Positions 1 to 7,351 of a DNA stretch of 17,768 nucleotides are shown piece by piece. Positions within the stretch are counted from its first letter, which is position 1. Each line of letters begins with the position of its first letter. The notes under the pieces are model-generated. The model was not told the DNA's origin. It made no database searches and saw nothing but the letters and a program-made list of their open reading frames with translations. The stretch comes from an uncultured Eubacteriales bacterium. GTDB taxonomy: Bacteria > Bacillota > Clostridia > Oscillospirales > Acutalibacteraceae. The stretch lies in the NCBI GenBank assembly GCA_900321515.1, contig ONWI01000169.1, forward strand, positions 1 through 17,768, read 5' to 3'. Made by a program: the position numbers and the translations under genes.

Positions 1-53
1 AGCTCACGCATGTTGGCGTTGCCTTCGCTGAAAAGATAAACCCATTTTCTCAT
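1..53 (-). CDS. ppdK: Pyruvate, phosphate dikinase, N-terminal fragment (cut by window edge)
   Basis: Read on the minus strand from the ATG at 53, the first 17 codons give MRKWVYLFSEGNANMRE. This matches the start of bacterial pyruvate phosphate dikinase, which usually begins M-x-K-(W/Y)-V-Y-x-F-S-E-G and continues into the ATP-grasp domain. The family interconverts pyruvate, ATP and phosphate with PEP, AMP and pyrophosphate, and is common in anaerobic Clostridia that run glycolysis with pyrophosphate. A perfect GGAGG (64-68, minus) lies 10 bases before the ATG. The gene is transcribed divergently from glmU. Only the N-terminal tip is visible, so the call rests on this short but distinctive signature. 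Confidence 0.85.
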   Translation of the reverse strand, partial: MRKWVYLFSEGNANMRE

Positions 54-158
54 GTGTTTAAAACCTCCTGGAAATCACTGATGATTTCTTAAATTAGCTT
101 TCGTACGCCCATTGCACTCCTGCACAAAAAGGCAAAAAACGCAACTCGTACATTGCTT

Positions 159-186
159 AGTATATGATAGCACATAGTTTCCACAA
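159..186 (-). promoter_or_regulatory. Possible sigma-A promoter for ppdK
   Basis: On the minus strand a -35-like TTGTGG (181-186) and a -10-like TATACT (159-164) are 16 bases apart, upstream of the ppdK start with a leader of about 100 bases. The -10 is good and the -35 matches the first three positions only, so this is moderate evidence. Confidence 0.4.
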
Positions 187-328
187 AATCCAGTGGTTTT
201 ACAAATTTTTCATATTTTTTTTGAAATTATTTCCTGTACCTGTCTCTCCTCCCCTTTCTTTGCCTTGAACTTATTTTTTTGAGGATTGTCGCCACCGCTT
301 CTCATTCAAATAAAACCAATAATAATTC

Positions 329-373
329 TACTTCTGTGTTTGTTTTGTGTAATCTGTAGAAGTAATACTTCTG
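329..373. promoter_or_regulatory. Operator-like palindrome with direct and inverted repeat copies
   Basis: AGAAGTA at 358-364 and TACTTCT at 366-372 form a perfect palindrome, 7+1+7 bases (AGAAGTAATACTTCT). A further copy TACTTCTG at 329-336 repeats 366-373 directly and can pair with 358-364. The palindrome ends 24 bases before the glmU -35 element. That position fits a DNA-binding regulator, probably an activator or a regulator shared with divergent ppdK. The site does not match the LexA or Fur/PerR consensus as I know them. Confidence 0.4.
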
Positions 374-396
374 AATTAAAAATTGCAAAATATGAC

Positions 397-425
397 TTGA
401 AAAAATGATGAAAAAATGTCATAAT
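397..425 (+). promoter_or_regulatory. Sigma-A promoter for glmU, with extended -10
   Basis: The -35 is TTGAAA (397-402) and the -10 is CATAAT (420-425), separated by exactly 17 bases. A TG at 417-418 gives an extended -10 (TGtCATAAT). The expected transcript start near 432 leaves a leader of about 80 bases before glmU. It is the best plus-strand promoter found ahead of the glmU-prs-pth-mfd series. Confidence 0.7.
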
Positions 426-510
426 ATTAATATGTTTGTTACCTTTTCAATATTTATACTTATCAAGTAACACAAATTAAGAAAAAATCTTTAAGGAGCT
501 GAATGTAACC

Positions 511-1956
511 ATGTTTTCGGTTTCCAGTCAGAACGCCGGGAGCTTTTTTGAGCCTATTCGTTCCGGAAACGTCTGCGCGATAGTTCTCGCGGCAGGCGAA
601 GGCAAGCGTATGAAATCAAAAAAGCCCAAGGCAATGATGGAAGTTCTGTTCAAGCCAATGCTGGGCTGGGTCATCGACTCGGTCCGGGAAGCGGGTATCA
701 ATGACGTCTGTGTTGTAACAGGTCACCTTGAAGAGGTCATCAAGGATTATCTTGCCAAGACCTACACCGGCGACTACGCATGCTCGACAGTCACTCAGGC
801 TGAGCGCAAGGGCACCGGACATGCCGTGATGATGGCAAAGGAATTCCTCGAGGCTCACAGAGGCGGCAGCGTACTTATCCTGAACGGCGACGCGCCTTTC
901 ATGGATTGCCGCAACATATCCAATTCCTTCTTTTTTCACGAGGCGCAGAACGACTGCGTAACAGTCATCTCGGCAATGCTCGACGATCCCTCCGGCTACG
1001 GACGAATCCTTCGCACCGCCGACGGTTCTCTGATGGCAATTGTCGAACACAAGGAAGCTACAATGGAGCAGCTCGCCGTCAGGGAAGTCAATTCCGGCGC
1101 GTACTGGTTCAATGTTGACGCCCTGCTCTCGGTGCTTGACACTGAACATATCACACAAAGTTCCATAACCGGCGAATATTATCTTCCGGACGCCGTCAAG
1201 CTCCTTGGCGACGCCGCAAACGCCTTCACCGCGGATACATCAAGCGTCGTAATGGGCGCAAACGATCCTGTTCAGCTCAACGAACTCAATCAGATCGCGC
1301 GCACTGCCATCCTCAACAACATGATAGCGGACGGCGTTTCCCTGACATGCACCGACGGTGTGATCATCGGTCCCGACGTCAGCGTCGGTTCGGGAACAGT
1401 CATACTCCCCGGAACCATTCTCAAGGGCAGAGTCGCCATCGGCAGCGACTGCACTATCGGTCCCAATACATTAATAGAAAATTCCACCGTTCACAACGGC
1501 GTAATAATCAACGCAAGCCAGGTCAGACAGAGCGAAATATTCGACGGCACCGACATCGGTCCCTTCTCACAGATTAGGCCCAACTGCAAGATCGGTCCTA
1601 AGGTGCATATCGGAGATTTTGTTGAGGTCAAGAATTCCGTACTTGACGAGGGTACAAAGGTCGCCCACCTCACATATGTAGGAGACAGCGACGTGGGCAA
1701 ACGGGTCAACTTCGGCTGCGGCTGCGTCACGGTAAATTACGACGGTCAGCACAAGGCTCGCTGCGTGATAGGCGATGACTGCTTCATCGGCTGCAATACA
1801 AATCTTGTAGCGCCTGTCAATATCGGCGAGGGTGCTTATACAGCCGCCGGCTCCACCATAACCAACGATATTCCGTCCGACGCCCTTGGCATAGCCCGCG
1901 CCCGTCAGGTGGTCAAGGACGGCTGGGCCGCGGCTAAGCGCGGCGACAGGAAATAA
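511..1956 (+). CDS. glmU: Bifunctional UDP-N-acetylglucosamine pyrophosphorylase / glucosamine-1-phosphate N-acetyltransferase
   Basis: GlmU acetylates glucosamine-1-phosphate and then couples it to UTP, giving UDP-GlcNAc for peptidoglycan and teichoic acid synthesis in the cytoplasm. The 481-residue protein has the N-terminal nucleotidyltransferase: LAAGEGKRM (26-34), K40, GTGHAV (101-106), LNGDAPFMD (124-132) and EVNSG (192-196). A left-handed beta-helix of hexapeptide repeats follows from about 275. The acetyltransferase catalytic histidine is H386 in VAHLTY, and NYDG is at 409-412. The C-terminal IARARQV resembles Bacillus GlmU. The usual protein begins only a few residues before the nucleotide loop; here about 20 extra residues precede it, with no alternative start codon closer. 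AAGGAG at 493-498 lies 12 bases before the ATG. First gene of a Firmicutes-conserved cluster. Confidence 0.97.
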   Translation: MFSVSSQNAGSFFEPIRSGNVCAIVLAAGEGKRMKSKKPKAMMEVLFKPMLGWVIDSVREAGINDVCVVTGHLEEVIKDYLAKTYTGDYACSTVTQAERKGTGHAVMMAKEFLEAHRGGSVLILNGDAPFMDCRNISNSFFFHEAQNDCVTVISAMLDDPSGYGRILRTADGSLMAIVEHKEATMEQLAVREVNSGAYWFNVDALLSVLDTEHITQSSITGEYYLPDAVKLLGDAANAFTADTSSVVMGANDPVQLNELNQIARTAILNNMIADGVSLTCTDGVIIGPDVSVGSGTVILPGTILKGRVAIGSDCTIGPNTLIENSTVHNGVIINASQVRQSEIFDGTDIGPFSQIRPNCKIGPKVHIGDFVEVKNSVLDEGTKVAHLTYVGDSDVGKRVNFGCGCVTVNYDGQHKARCVIGDDCFIGCNTNLVAPVNIGEGAYTAAGSTITNDIPSDALGIARARQVVKDGWAAAKRGDRK

Positions 1957-2047
1957 TCCCCGCAGAAAAACGGTATTCAATCGGACTGCGAAATCCGCTC
2001 ACCGCAAGCCGAAACATATATTTCATCTTTTCAGGAGGAAGTAAAAA

Positions 2048-3019
2048 ATGATTCTCAGAAACAAAAGTCTCCACGGTACCGATATCAAGATTTTCACTTG
2101 CAACTCAAACATGAAGCTCGCCCATGACATTTGCGATATTTTGGAGCAGCCGATCGGAAGGAGCGACGTCACAAAGTTCAGCGACGGTGAGATTTCGGTT
2201 TCACTCAAGGAATCGGTCCGCGGCAAGGACTGTTTTGTAATTCAGTCCACAAGCGACCCTGTAAACGACAATCTGATGGAAATGCTCATCATGATTGACG
2301 CCCTCAAGAGAGCTTCGGCAAGCAGAATCACTGCCGTTATTCCCTATATGGGCTATGCACGTCAGGACAGAAAGGCAAAAGCAAGAGATCCGATTTCCGC
2401 AAAACTCTGCGCCGACCTCATTACAACTGCCGGTGCCGACCGCGTTCTCACCATGGACCTTCACGCGGCTCAGATTCAGGGCTTTTTCAACATTCCAGTG
2501 GATCATCTGCTCGGTGCGCCTATTCTCGCCAATTACTTCAAGGAAAAGATGGGCGACAAAAACGACGAATATATGTGCGTTTCCCCTGACCTCGGCTCTG
2601 TCACCCGCGTAAGAAACTTCGCCCAGAGGCTCGACTGCCCCATTGCCATCATTGACAAGCGCCGTCAGAAAGCCAACGTCAGCGAGGTCATGAATATTAT
2701 CGGCGACGTCAGCGGCAAGAAGATTCTTCTCATCGACGATATGGTCGATACCGCCGGCACGATCTGCAACGCTGCCGAAGCGCTCATGAAAAACGGCGCC
2801 CTCGAAGTCTCGGCTTGCGCAACCCACGCTGTTCTCAGCGGTCCGGCTCTTCAGAGAATCGAAGCCAGCCCCATCAAGGAATTCGTCTTCCTCGACACCA
2901 TTCACCTCGGCGAAGACAAAATGCTCGACAAATTCACCGTGCTCAGCACGGCCCCCTATTTCGCTGACACAATCCGCAGGGTTTACAGCGACGAGCCTAT
3001 TTCGGTTATTTTCGACTGA
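2048..3019 (+). CDS. prs: Ribose-phosphate pyrophosphokinase (PRPP synthetase)
   Basis: Makes 5-phosphoribosyl 1-pyrophosphate from ribose-5-phosphate and ATP for purine, pyrimidine, histidine, tryptophan and NAD synthesis. The 323-residue length is normal for bacterial class I PRPP synthetase. Visible signatures are FSDGEISV near 44-51, the flexible-loop YARQDRK (103-109), the metal- and ATP-binding DLHAAQIQGFF (137-147), and the PRPP-binding loop LLIDDMVDTAGTI (227-239). The usual SPDHGG is SPDLGS (179-184) here, a substitution at a conserved loop. AGGAGG (2033-2038) lies 9 bases before the ATG. It follows glmU by 91 bases, without an obvious promoter of its own, so it is probably cotranscribed with glmU. 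Confidence 0.97.
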   Translation: MILRNKSLHGTDIKIFTCNSNMKLAHDICDILEQPIGRSDVTKFSDGEISVSLKESVRGKDCFVIQSTSDPVNDNLMEMLIMIDALKRASASRITAVIPYMGYARQDRKAKARDPISAKLCADLITTAGADRVLTMDLHAAQIQGFFNIPVDHLLGAPILANYFKEKMGDKNDEYMCVSPDLGSVTRVRNFAQRLDCPIAIIDKRRQKANVSEVMNIIGDVSGKKILLIDDMVDTAGTICNAAEALMKNGALEVSACATHAVLSGPALQRIEASPIKEFVFLDTIHLGEDKMLDKFTVLSTAPYFADTIRRVYSDEPISVIFD

Positions 3020-3062
3020 TTTTTTGTATATAAATTACAGTAATACATACTAACTTCCGACA

Positions 3063-3096
3063 GGCAGGGCGGTCTTAATCTGGTGACCGTCCTGCC
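3063..3096 (+). terminator. Strong stem-loop between prs and pth (weak terminator or leader structure)
   Basis: GGCAGGGCGGTC (3063-3074) pairs with GACCGTCCTGCC (3085-3096) over 12 positions with a single G-U wobble, leaving a 10-base loop. It is followed by CTTTGGGG, not a run of T, so it is a poor intrinsic terminator. It could lower read-through from prs, protect the prs 3' end, or sit in the pth leader. Confidence 0.5.
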
Positions 3097-3125
3097 CTTT
3101 GGGGTTATCATTATAAAGGTATTTC

Positions 3126-3129
3126 GGAG
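3126..3129 (+). promoter_or_regulatory. Ribosome binding site deciding the pth start
   Basis: GGAG lies 10 bases before the ATG at 3140. The reading frame is open further upstream to a GTG at 3083, but that GTG lies at the loop/3'-arm boundary of the stem-loop 3063-3096 and has no ribosome binding site. Confidence 0.6.
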
Positions 3130-3139
3130 TGATAGCAAA

Positions 3140-3733
3140 ATGTTCGGCATGAACAAGCCAAAAAACATAGACTGGCTGGTAGTCGGTCTGGGCAATCCCG
3201 GCAAAAAATATCAGGGTACCCGCCACAACGCGGGCTTTATGGCAGCCGACGCTCTCGCAGAGAGGCTGGGTATAAAAGTTGACCGTCTCAGATTCCACGC
3301 GCTGACAGGCGACGGAATGTGCGGAGAAAAGCGAATTCTGCTGGCAAAGCCGCAGACATTTATGAATCTTTCAGGGCAGGCGGTCGATGAGATAATGCAA
3401 TTCTACAAGATCCCCCCCGAAAGGCTGCTTGTAATGTGCGACGACATTTCGCTCGAACCTGGCAGAATGCGCATTCGCCGCAAAGGTTCACACGGCGGAC
3501 AGAACGGAATGCGCAACATTATCGACATGGTGGAGAGCAGCGATTTCTGCCGCATAAAGCTCGGCATAGGCGCAAAGCCTCATCCTGACTACAGCCTTGC
3601 AGACTGGGTGCTGAGCCACTTCACCGCCGGCGAACTCAAGGAAATGGAGAAGTCGGCAAAAAACGCGGCTGAAGCTGCGGAACTCATTGTAAACGGCGAA
3701 ACCGACAGGGCTATGAATATGTTTAATTCATAA
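3140..3733 (+). CDS. pth: Peptidyl-tRNA hydrolase
   Basis: Cleaves the ester bond of peptidyl-tRNAs dropped from stalled ribosomes, recycling tRNA. From the ATG at 3140 the protein has 197 residues, the usual family length. The substrate and catalytic residues are in place: N19 in GLGNPG, catalytic H29 in TRHNAG, M75-N76 in FMNLSG, the acidic pair D101-D102, and N122. The residue before N122 is Gln (GGQNG) where many homologues have His. A longer frame to 3083 would add a 19-residue leader with no family counterpart. The gene sits between prs and mfd as in Bacillus (where it is spoVC). The next gap carries a perfect stem-loop before mfd. Confidence 0.95.
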   Translation: MFGMNKPKNIDWLVVGLGNPGKKYQGTRHNAGFMAADALAERLGIKVDRLRFHALTGDGMCGEKRILLAKPQTFMNLSGQAVDEIMQFYKIPPERLLVMCDDISLEPGRMRIRRKGSHGGQNGMRNIIDMVESSDFCRIKLGIGAKPHPDYSLADWVLSHFTAGELKEMEKSAKNAAEAAELIVNGETDRAMNMFNS

Positions 3734-3767
3734 ACCGAATTATTACCACGGCGCTCAATGATATTAT

Positions 3768-3796
3768 TTCCTCGCGCAGTGTCGCTGCGCGAGGAA
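3768..3796 (+). promoter_or_regulatory. Perfect 12-bp stem-loop beside the mfd ribosome binding site
   Basis: TTCCTCGCGCAG (3768-3779) pairs perfectly with CTGCGCGAGGAA (3785-3796) around a 5-base loop. There is no T-run after it. The mfd ribosome binding site GGAGG (3800-3804) starts three bases after the stem. GAGGAA occurs both in the stem (3791-3796) and in the binding site (3801-3806), so the left arm could in principle pair with either. A role in mRNA processing or translation control of mfd is inference. Confidence 0.55.
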
Positions 3797-3815
3797 TACG
3801 GAGGAACCCTACCGA

Positions 3816-6800
3816 ATGGAAAATCTCGGATTTATTCCGTCCCTTGCGGACTCAATCGAAGAATATACTTCACTTGTCAACAGTATAAAAAATCACCGTC
3901 TTCCCACCGCTGTAACCGGACTTGCAGGCATACACAAAAATCACTTCACCGCCGCCCTCAGCCGGACGCTCGGGAGAAAAATTCTCTATATCGCTTCGGA
4001 TGAATCTGAGGCTGTGCGTATATGTGACGATCTGACCAAAATGGGACTGAAGGCGTATTTCTGTCCCGCCCGCGACATAGAGCTTCGCCCGCTCACGGGG
4101 CGTTCGCATGAGTACGAACGCAGCCGTATCGAGACACTCAGCCGCATTATCAAGGAGGAATTCGACGTCGCTGTGGTATGCGCCGACGGCGCTTCACAGC
4201 TCACCATTCCCCCGGAAGAGCTTCAGGAGAGAATGCTCACCATCAGCGCCGGAAGCGATATTCCGGTGGATTCATGCGTAGCAGCGCTTTCCGCGGCGGG
4301 ATACGAACGCTGCGATATGGTGGAGGGAACCGGGCAGTTCTCCCTTCGCGGCGGAATTCTCGACTTCTTCCCGCCCGACGCGCCTAACCCGGTGCGCGCC
4401 GATTTCTGGGGCGATACGGTGGATTCTCTGCAATTCTTCGACATTGATACACAGCGCAGCATCGAACCTGTCGATGAAATAAACCTGCTCCCTGCCGCGG
4501 AACTTATTATTACCGACAATGCCGCCCTTGCAGGCAAGCTCCGCTCGCTCGCGAAATCTCTCAGGGGCAAGGCTGCGGCTGCCGCCAAGGAAAAGCTTCT
4601 CCGCGAAGCCGATGACCTTGAAGCGGGAGTCAACTGCGGCTCTCCTGACAGATATATCTCCATGCTGTGCAGCTACGAGGCGACTATATTCGACTATATG
4701 CCAAAGAACAGCCTGACAATTGTCAGCGAACATATCGCCGTTCAGGAAAAAATGAAGAACAGCGAGGCATTTATCAACGAGGAAATCAAAAATCTTATCA
4801 CCGACGGCATTCTATGCAAGGGCATGGATAAATTCACGCTTTCCTACGGGGAATTCATGGCAAAACTCGGCAAGGCGGTCTATTTTGAGACATTCACCCG
4901 CGGCGGCTATGAATACGACCTGCAATCGCTGATTAATGTCAACGCGCGTCAGCATCCTGTCTGGAGCGGAAAGACATCCGATCTTATCGAAGAGCTTCAG
5001 GCTCTTCTCAGCGGAGGAAACGCAGTGATTCTCCTCGGAGGCACACCCAGGTCATGCGACGGTTTATATGAGGATCTCAAAAAAGCCGAAATACCCGTCA
5101 TCAGGGACAATTCCCCAAAAGCTCCGCTGTTCATGGGCATTACGATAGCAGAGGGAGGGCTGTCCGGCGGATTTGAGTATTTCTCAATAGGAACGGTGCT
5201 GATTTCGTGGGGCAGATATGTCAATCCAGCCGCAGAAAAGACACGGTCCCGTAAGAATAAAAATTCCCTTGACCTGCAAAACCTCAACGAGCTGACCCTC
5301 GGCGATTATGTGGTGCATTCCTCCTACGGCGTGGGAACCTTCGGCGGTATCCAGAAGATCAAATCGGACGGAATAACAAAGGATTTCATCAAGATAAACT
5401 ATGCCAAGAGCGATGTGCTTTATGTTCCAATAACACAGCTTGACATGGTGAGCAAATACGTCGGAGGCAAGGAAGGTTCCGCTGTCAAGATTAACCGCCT
5501 CGGCTCGGACGAATGGAAAAATCAGAAGCGCCGTGTGCAGAAGCATGTAAAGGATATTGCCGACAAACTGGTGAAAATCTACGCGGAGCGCATGAAATCA
5601 AAGGGCTACGCTTTTGACATTGACACTGAATGGCAACGAGAATTCGAGGACAGATTTGAGTACTCCGAGACTTTTGACCAGCTGAAAGCCGCCGATGAAA
5701 TCAAAAAGGACATGGAACGTCCGACCCCAATGGACCGTCTGCTCTGCGGCGACGTGGGATTCGGCAAGACCGAAGTCGCATTAAGGGCAGCCTTCAAATG
5801 CATGATCGAAGGGCGGCAGTGCGCGATTCTCGTTCCGACAACAATTCTCGCGTGGCAGCATTTCCAGACCGCTGCGAGCAGATTTGACGCATATCCCTTC
5901 CGCATAGAGCTGCTCTCCCGTTTCCGCTCGGTCAGACAGCAGGAGGAAATTCTTCGCAGACTCAAACGCGGCGATATTGACCTTATCATTGGCACTCACA
6001 AACTAATACAGAAAAACGTCGAATTCAACGATCTTGGACTTGCCATAATCGACGAGGAACAGCGCTTCGGTGTGGCTCAGAAGGAAAGATTCAAGGAGAA
6101 ATACCCGGCTGTGGATATTCTCACGCTGTCCGCCACTCCCATTCCGCGCACACTCAATATGGCAATGAGCGGACTGCGGGATATTTCATCGCTTGACGAA
6201 CCTCCCCAGGACAGACATCCCGTGCAGACTTACATCATAGATCACGACGACGGCATGATCGCCGAGGCTATTCACCGCGAACTTCGCCGTGGCGGGCAGG
6301 TCTTCTACCTTCACAACAGGGTCGAGGACATCGAGCGCACAGCCGAAAGAGTCAGTAAAATGGCTCCCGAAGCGCGCATTGTCATCGGACACGGGCAGAT
6401 GCAGGAGGATGCGCTGAGCGAGGTCTGGCGTAAACTGCTCGATCATGAGGCAGACATTCTCGTTTGCACCACTATAATCGAAACCGGCGTTGACATACCC
6501 AACTGCAACACTCTCATCATCGAAAACGCATGCAATTTCGGGCTTGCCCAGCTTCATCAGATAAGGGGACGCGTTGGACGGAGTTCACGCAGAGCTTACG
6601 CTTATCTCACCGTACCGCCCTTCAAATCCCTGACGGAAACTGCAAGCAAGCGTTTGCAGGCAATCCGCGAATTTACCGAATTCGGCTCCGGTATCAAGAT
6701 CGCCATGCGCGACCTTCAGATCCGTGGGGCTGGCAATTTGCTGGGAGCCGATCAGTCGGGACAGGTTGAGAGCGTGGGCTACGACATGTATATGAAGATG

Positions 6801-7280
6801 CTCAGCGCCGCAGTCCGCAGCGCAAAGGGCGAAGCCCCCACCGCGCAGGACGTGGAATGTCTGGTCGATATCCGTATAGAAGCCCACATTCCGGAGAGCT
6901 ACATCGAATCGTCTCAGCTTCGCCTTGAAGTTTACCGGATGATAGCGTCGGTTCGCAACGAGCAGGACGCGATGGACGTAATCGACGAGCTTATCGACCG
7001 TTTCGGTGAACCGCCAAAGGCTGTGCTGGGACTGATTACCGTTTCGCAGCTGCGCAGCGCGGCAGCCGAAGCGGGAATCCACGAGATCCGCCAGTCGGGC
7101 GAAAAATATCTGCTCTACAGCAAAAAACCGGAGCTCGAGGTATTCGCAAAACTTTCGGAAAAACTGCCTCACAGGGTCACCATTGTAGATAAAAATCCGC
7201 CTTATATCTCCGTCAAGGTCGATTCTTCAAAGAACGCCGCCAAAAATATGGAAGAAATCCTCGGGGCGCTTCAGTCATGA
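3816..7280 (+). CDS. mfd: Transcription-repair coupling factor Mfd
   Basis: An ATP-driven DNA translocase that removes RNA polymerase stalled at lesions and recruits UvrA to the site. The 1154-residue length is normal. The N-terminal third is the UvrB-homology region with a degenerate P-loop, including RGGILDFFPP. The RNA polymerase interaction domain begins around 493 (LTLGDYVVHSSYGVG). The RecG-like motor has Walker A GDVGFGKT (645-652), Walker B DEEQ (746-749), LSATPIPRT, IIETGVDIPN and motif VI QIRGRVGR (915-922). The C-terminal D7 domain ends the protein. GGAGG at 3800-3804 precedes the ATG by 11 bases. Last gene of the glmU-prs-pth-mfd series. The small genes ctc and fin found in the Bacillus order are absent. 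Confidence 0.97.
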   Translation: MENLGFIPSLADSIEEYTSLVNSIKNHRLPTAVTGLAGIHKNHFTAALSRTLGRKILYIASDESEAVRICDDLTKMGLKAYFCPARDIELRPLTGRSHEYERSRIETLSRIIKEEFDVAVVCADGASQLTIPPEELQERMLTISAGSDIPVDSCVAALSAAGYERCDMVEGTGQFSLRGGILDFFPPDAPNPVRADFWGDTVDSLQFFDIDTQRSIEPVDEINLLPAAELIITDNAALAGKLRSLAKSLRGKAAAAAKEKLLREADDLEAGVNCGSPDRYISMLCSYEATIFDYMPKNSLTIVSEHIAVQEKMKNSEAFINEEIKNLITDGILCKGMDKFTLSYGEFMAKLGKAVYFETFTRGGYEYDLQSLINVNARQHPVWSGKTSDLIEELQALLSGGNAVILLGGTPRSCDGLYEDLKKAEIPVIRDNSPKAPLFMGITIAEGGLSGGFEYFSIGTVLISWGRYVNPAAEKTRSRKNKNSLDLQNLNELTLGDYVVHSSYGVGTFGGIQKIKSDGITKDFIKINYAKSDVLYVPITQLDMVSKYVGGKEGSAVKINRLGSDEWKNQKRRVQKHVKDIADKLVKIYAERMKSKGYAFDIDTEWQREFEDRFEYSETFDQLKAADEIKKDMERPTPMDRLLCGDVGFGKTEVALRAAFKCMIEGRQCAILVPTTILAWQHFQTAASRFDAYPFRIELLSRFRSVRQQEEILRRLKRGDIDLIIGTHKLIQKNVEFNDLGLAIIDEEQRFGVAQKERFKEKYPAVDILTLSATPIPRTLNMAMSGLRDISSLDEPPQDRHPVQTYIIDHDDGMIAEAIHRELRRGGQVFYLHNRVEDIERTAERVSKMAPEARIVIGHGQMQEDALSEVWRKLLDHEADILVCTTIIETGVDIPNCNTLIIENACNFGLAQLHQIRGRVGRSSRRAYAYLTVPPFKSLTETASKRLQAIREFTEFGSGIKIAMRDLQIRGAGNLLGADQSGQVESVGYDMYMKMLSAAVRSAKGEAPTAQDVECLVDIRIEAHIPESYIESSQLRLEVYRMIASVRNEQDAMDVIDELIDRFGEPPKAVLGLITVSQLRSAAAEAGIHEIRQSGEKYLLYSKKPELEVFAKLSEKLPHRVTIVDKNPPYISVKVDSSKNAAKNMEEILGALQS

Positions 7281-7293
7281 TATTACAATATTA

Positions 7294-7322
7294 TTGACAC
7301 TGTATTTTTTTTGATGAATAAT
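7294..7322 (+). promoter_or_regulatory. Sigma-A promoter for the deacetylase-acyltransferase pair
   Basis: A perfect -35 TTGACA (7294-7299) and a -10 AATAAT (7317-7322; five of six consensus bases) are 17 bases apart. The expected start near 7329 lies just upstream of the ribosome binding site at 7338. This makes the downstream pair a transcription unit distinct from mfd. Confidence 0.7.
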
Positions 7323-7337
7323 GATCAGGCTCTCATG

Positions 7338-7342
7338 AAAGG
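7338..7342 (+). promoter_or_regulatory. Ribosome binding site deciding the deacetylase start
   Basis: AAAGG directly abuts an in-frame ATG at 7343 (zero spacing), but lies 9 bases before the next in-frame ATG at 7352. The second ATG is therefore the likely start. Confidence 0.65.
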
Positions 7343-7351
7343 ATGATAAAT

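Larger units (their letters stand above)
54..510. other. AT-rich divergent intergenic region between ppdK and glmU
   Basis: This 457-bp stretch holds no convincing gene. It contains the ppdK ribosome binding site and a possible ppdK promoter near its left end, a C/T-rich tract around 240-260, an operator-like palindrome with a nearby direct repeat (329-373), and the glmU promoter and ribosome binding site at the right. Base composition is much more AT-rich than the flanking genes. No tRNA or recognised riboswitch was seen. Confidence 0.8.

Noticed and set aside
616..1158. 180-codon open frame antisense to glmU
   Set aside because: Shadow of glmU with no recognisable product or ribosome binding site.
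2201..2905. Long open frame (234 codons) antisense to prs
   Set aside because: It lies wholly within prs, which has every family motif. The frame is open because of codon bias on the coding strand, and it has no recognisable domain.
3083..3139. Upstream extension of pth from a GTG at 3083
   Set aside because: The GTG lies at the loop/3'-arm boundary of a stable stem-loop and has no ribosome binding site. The added residues have no family counterpart, and GGAG fits ATG 3140.
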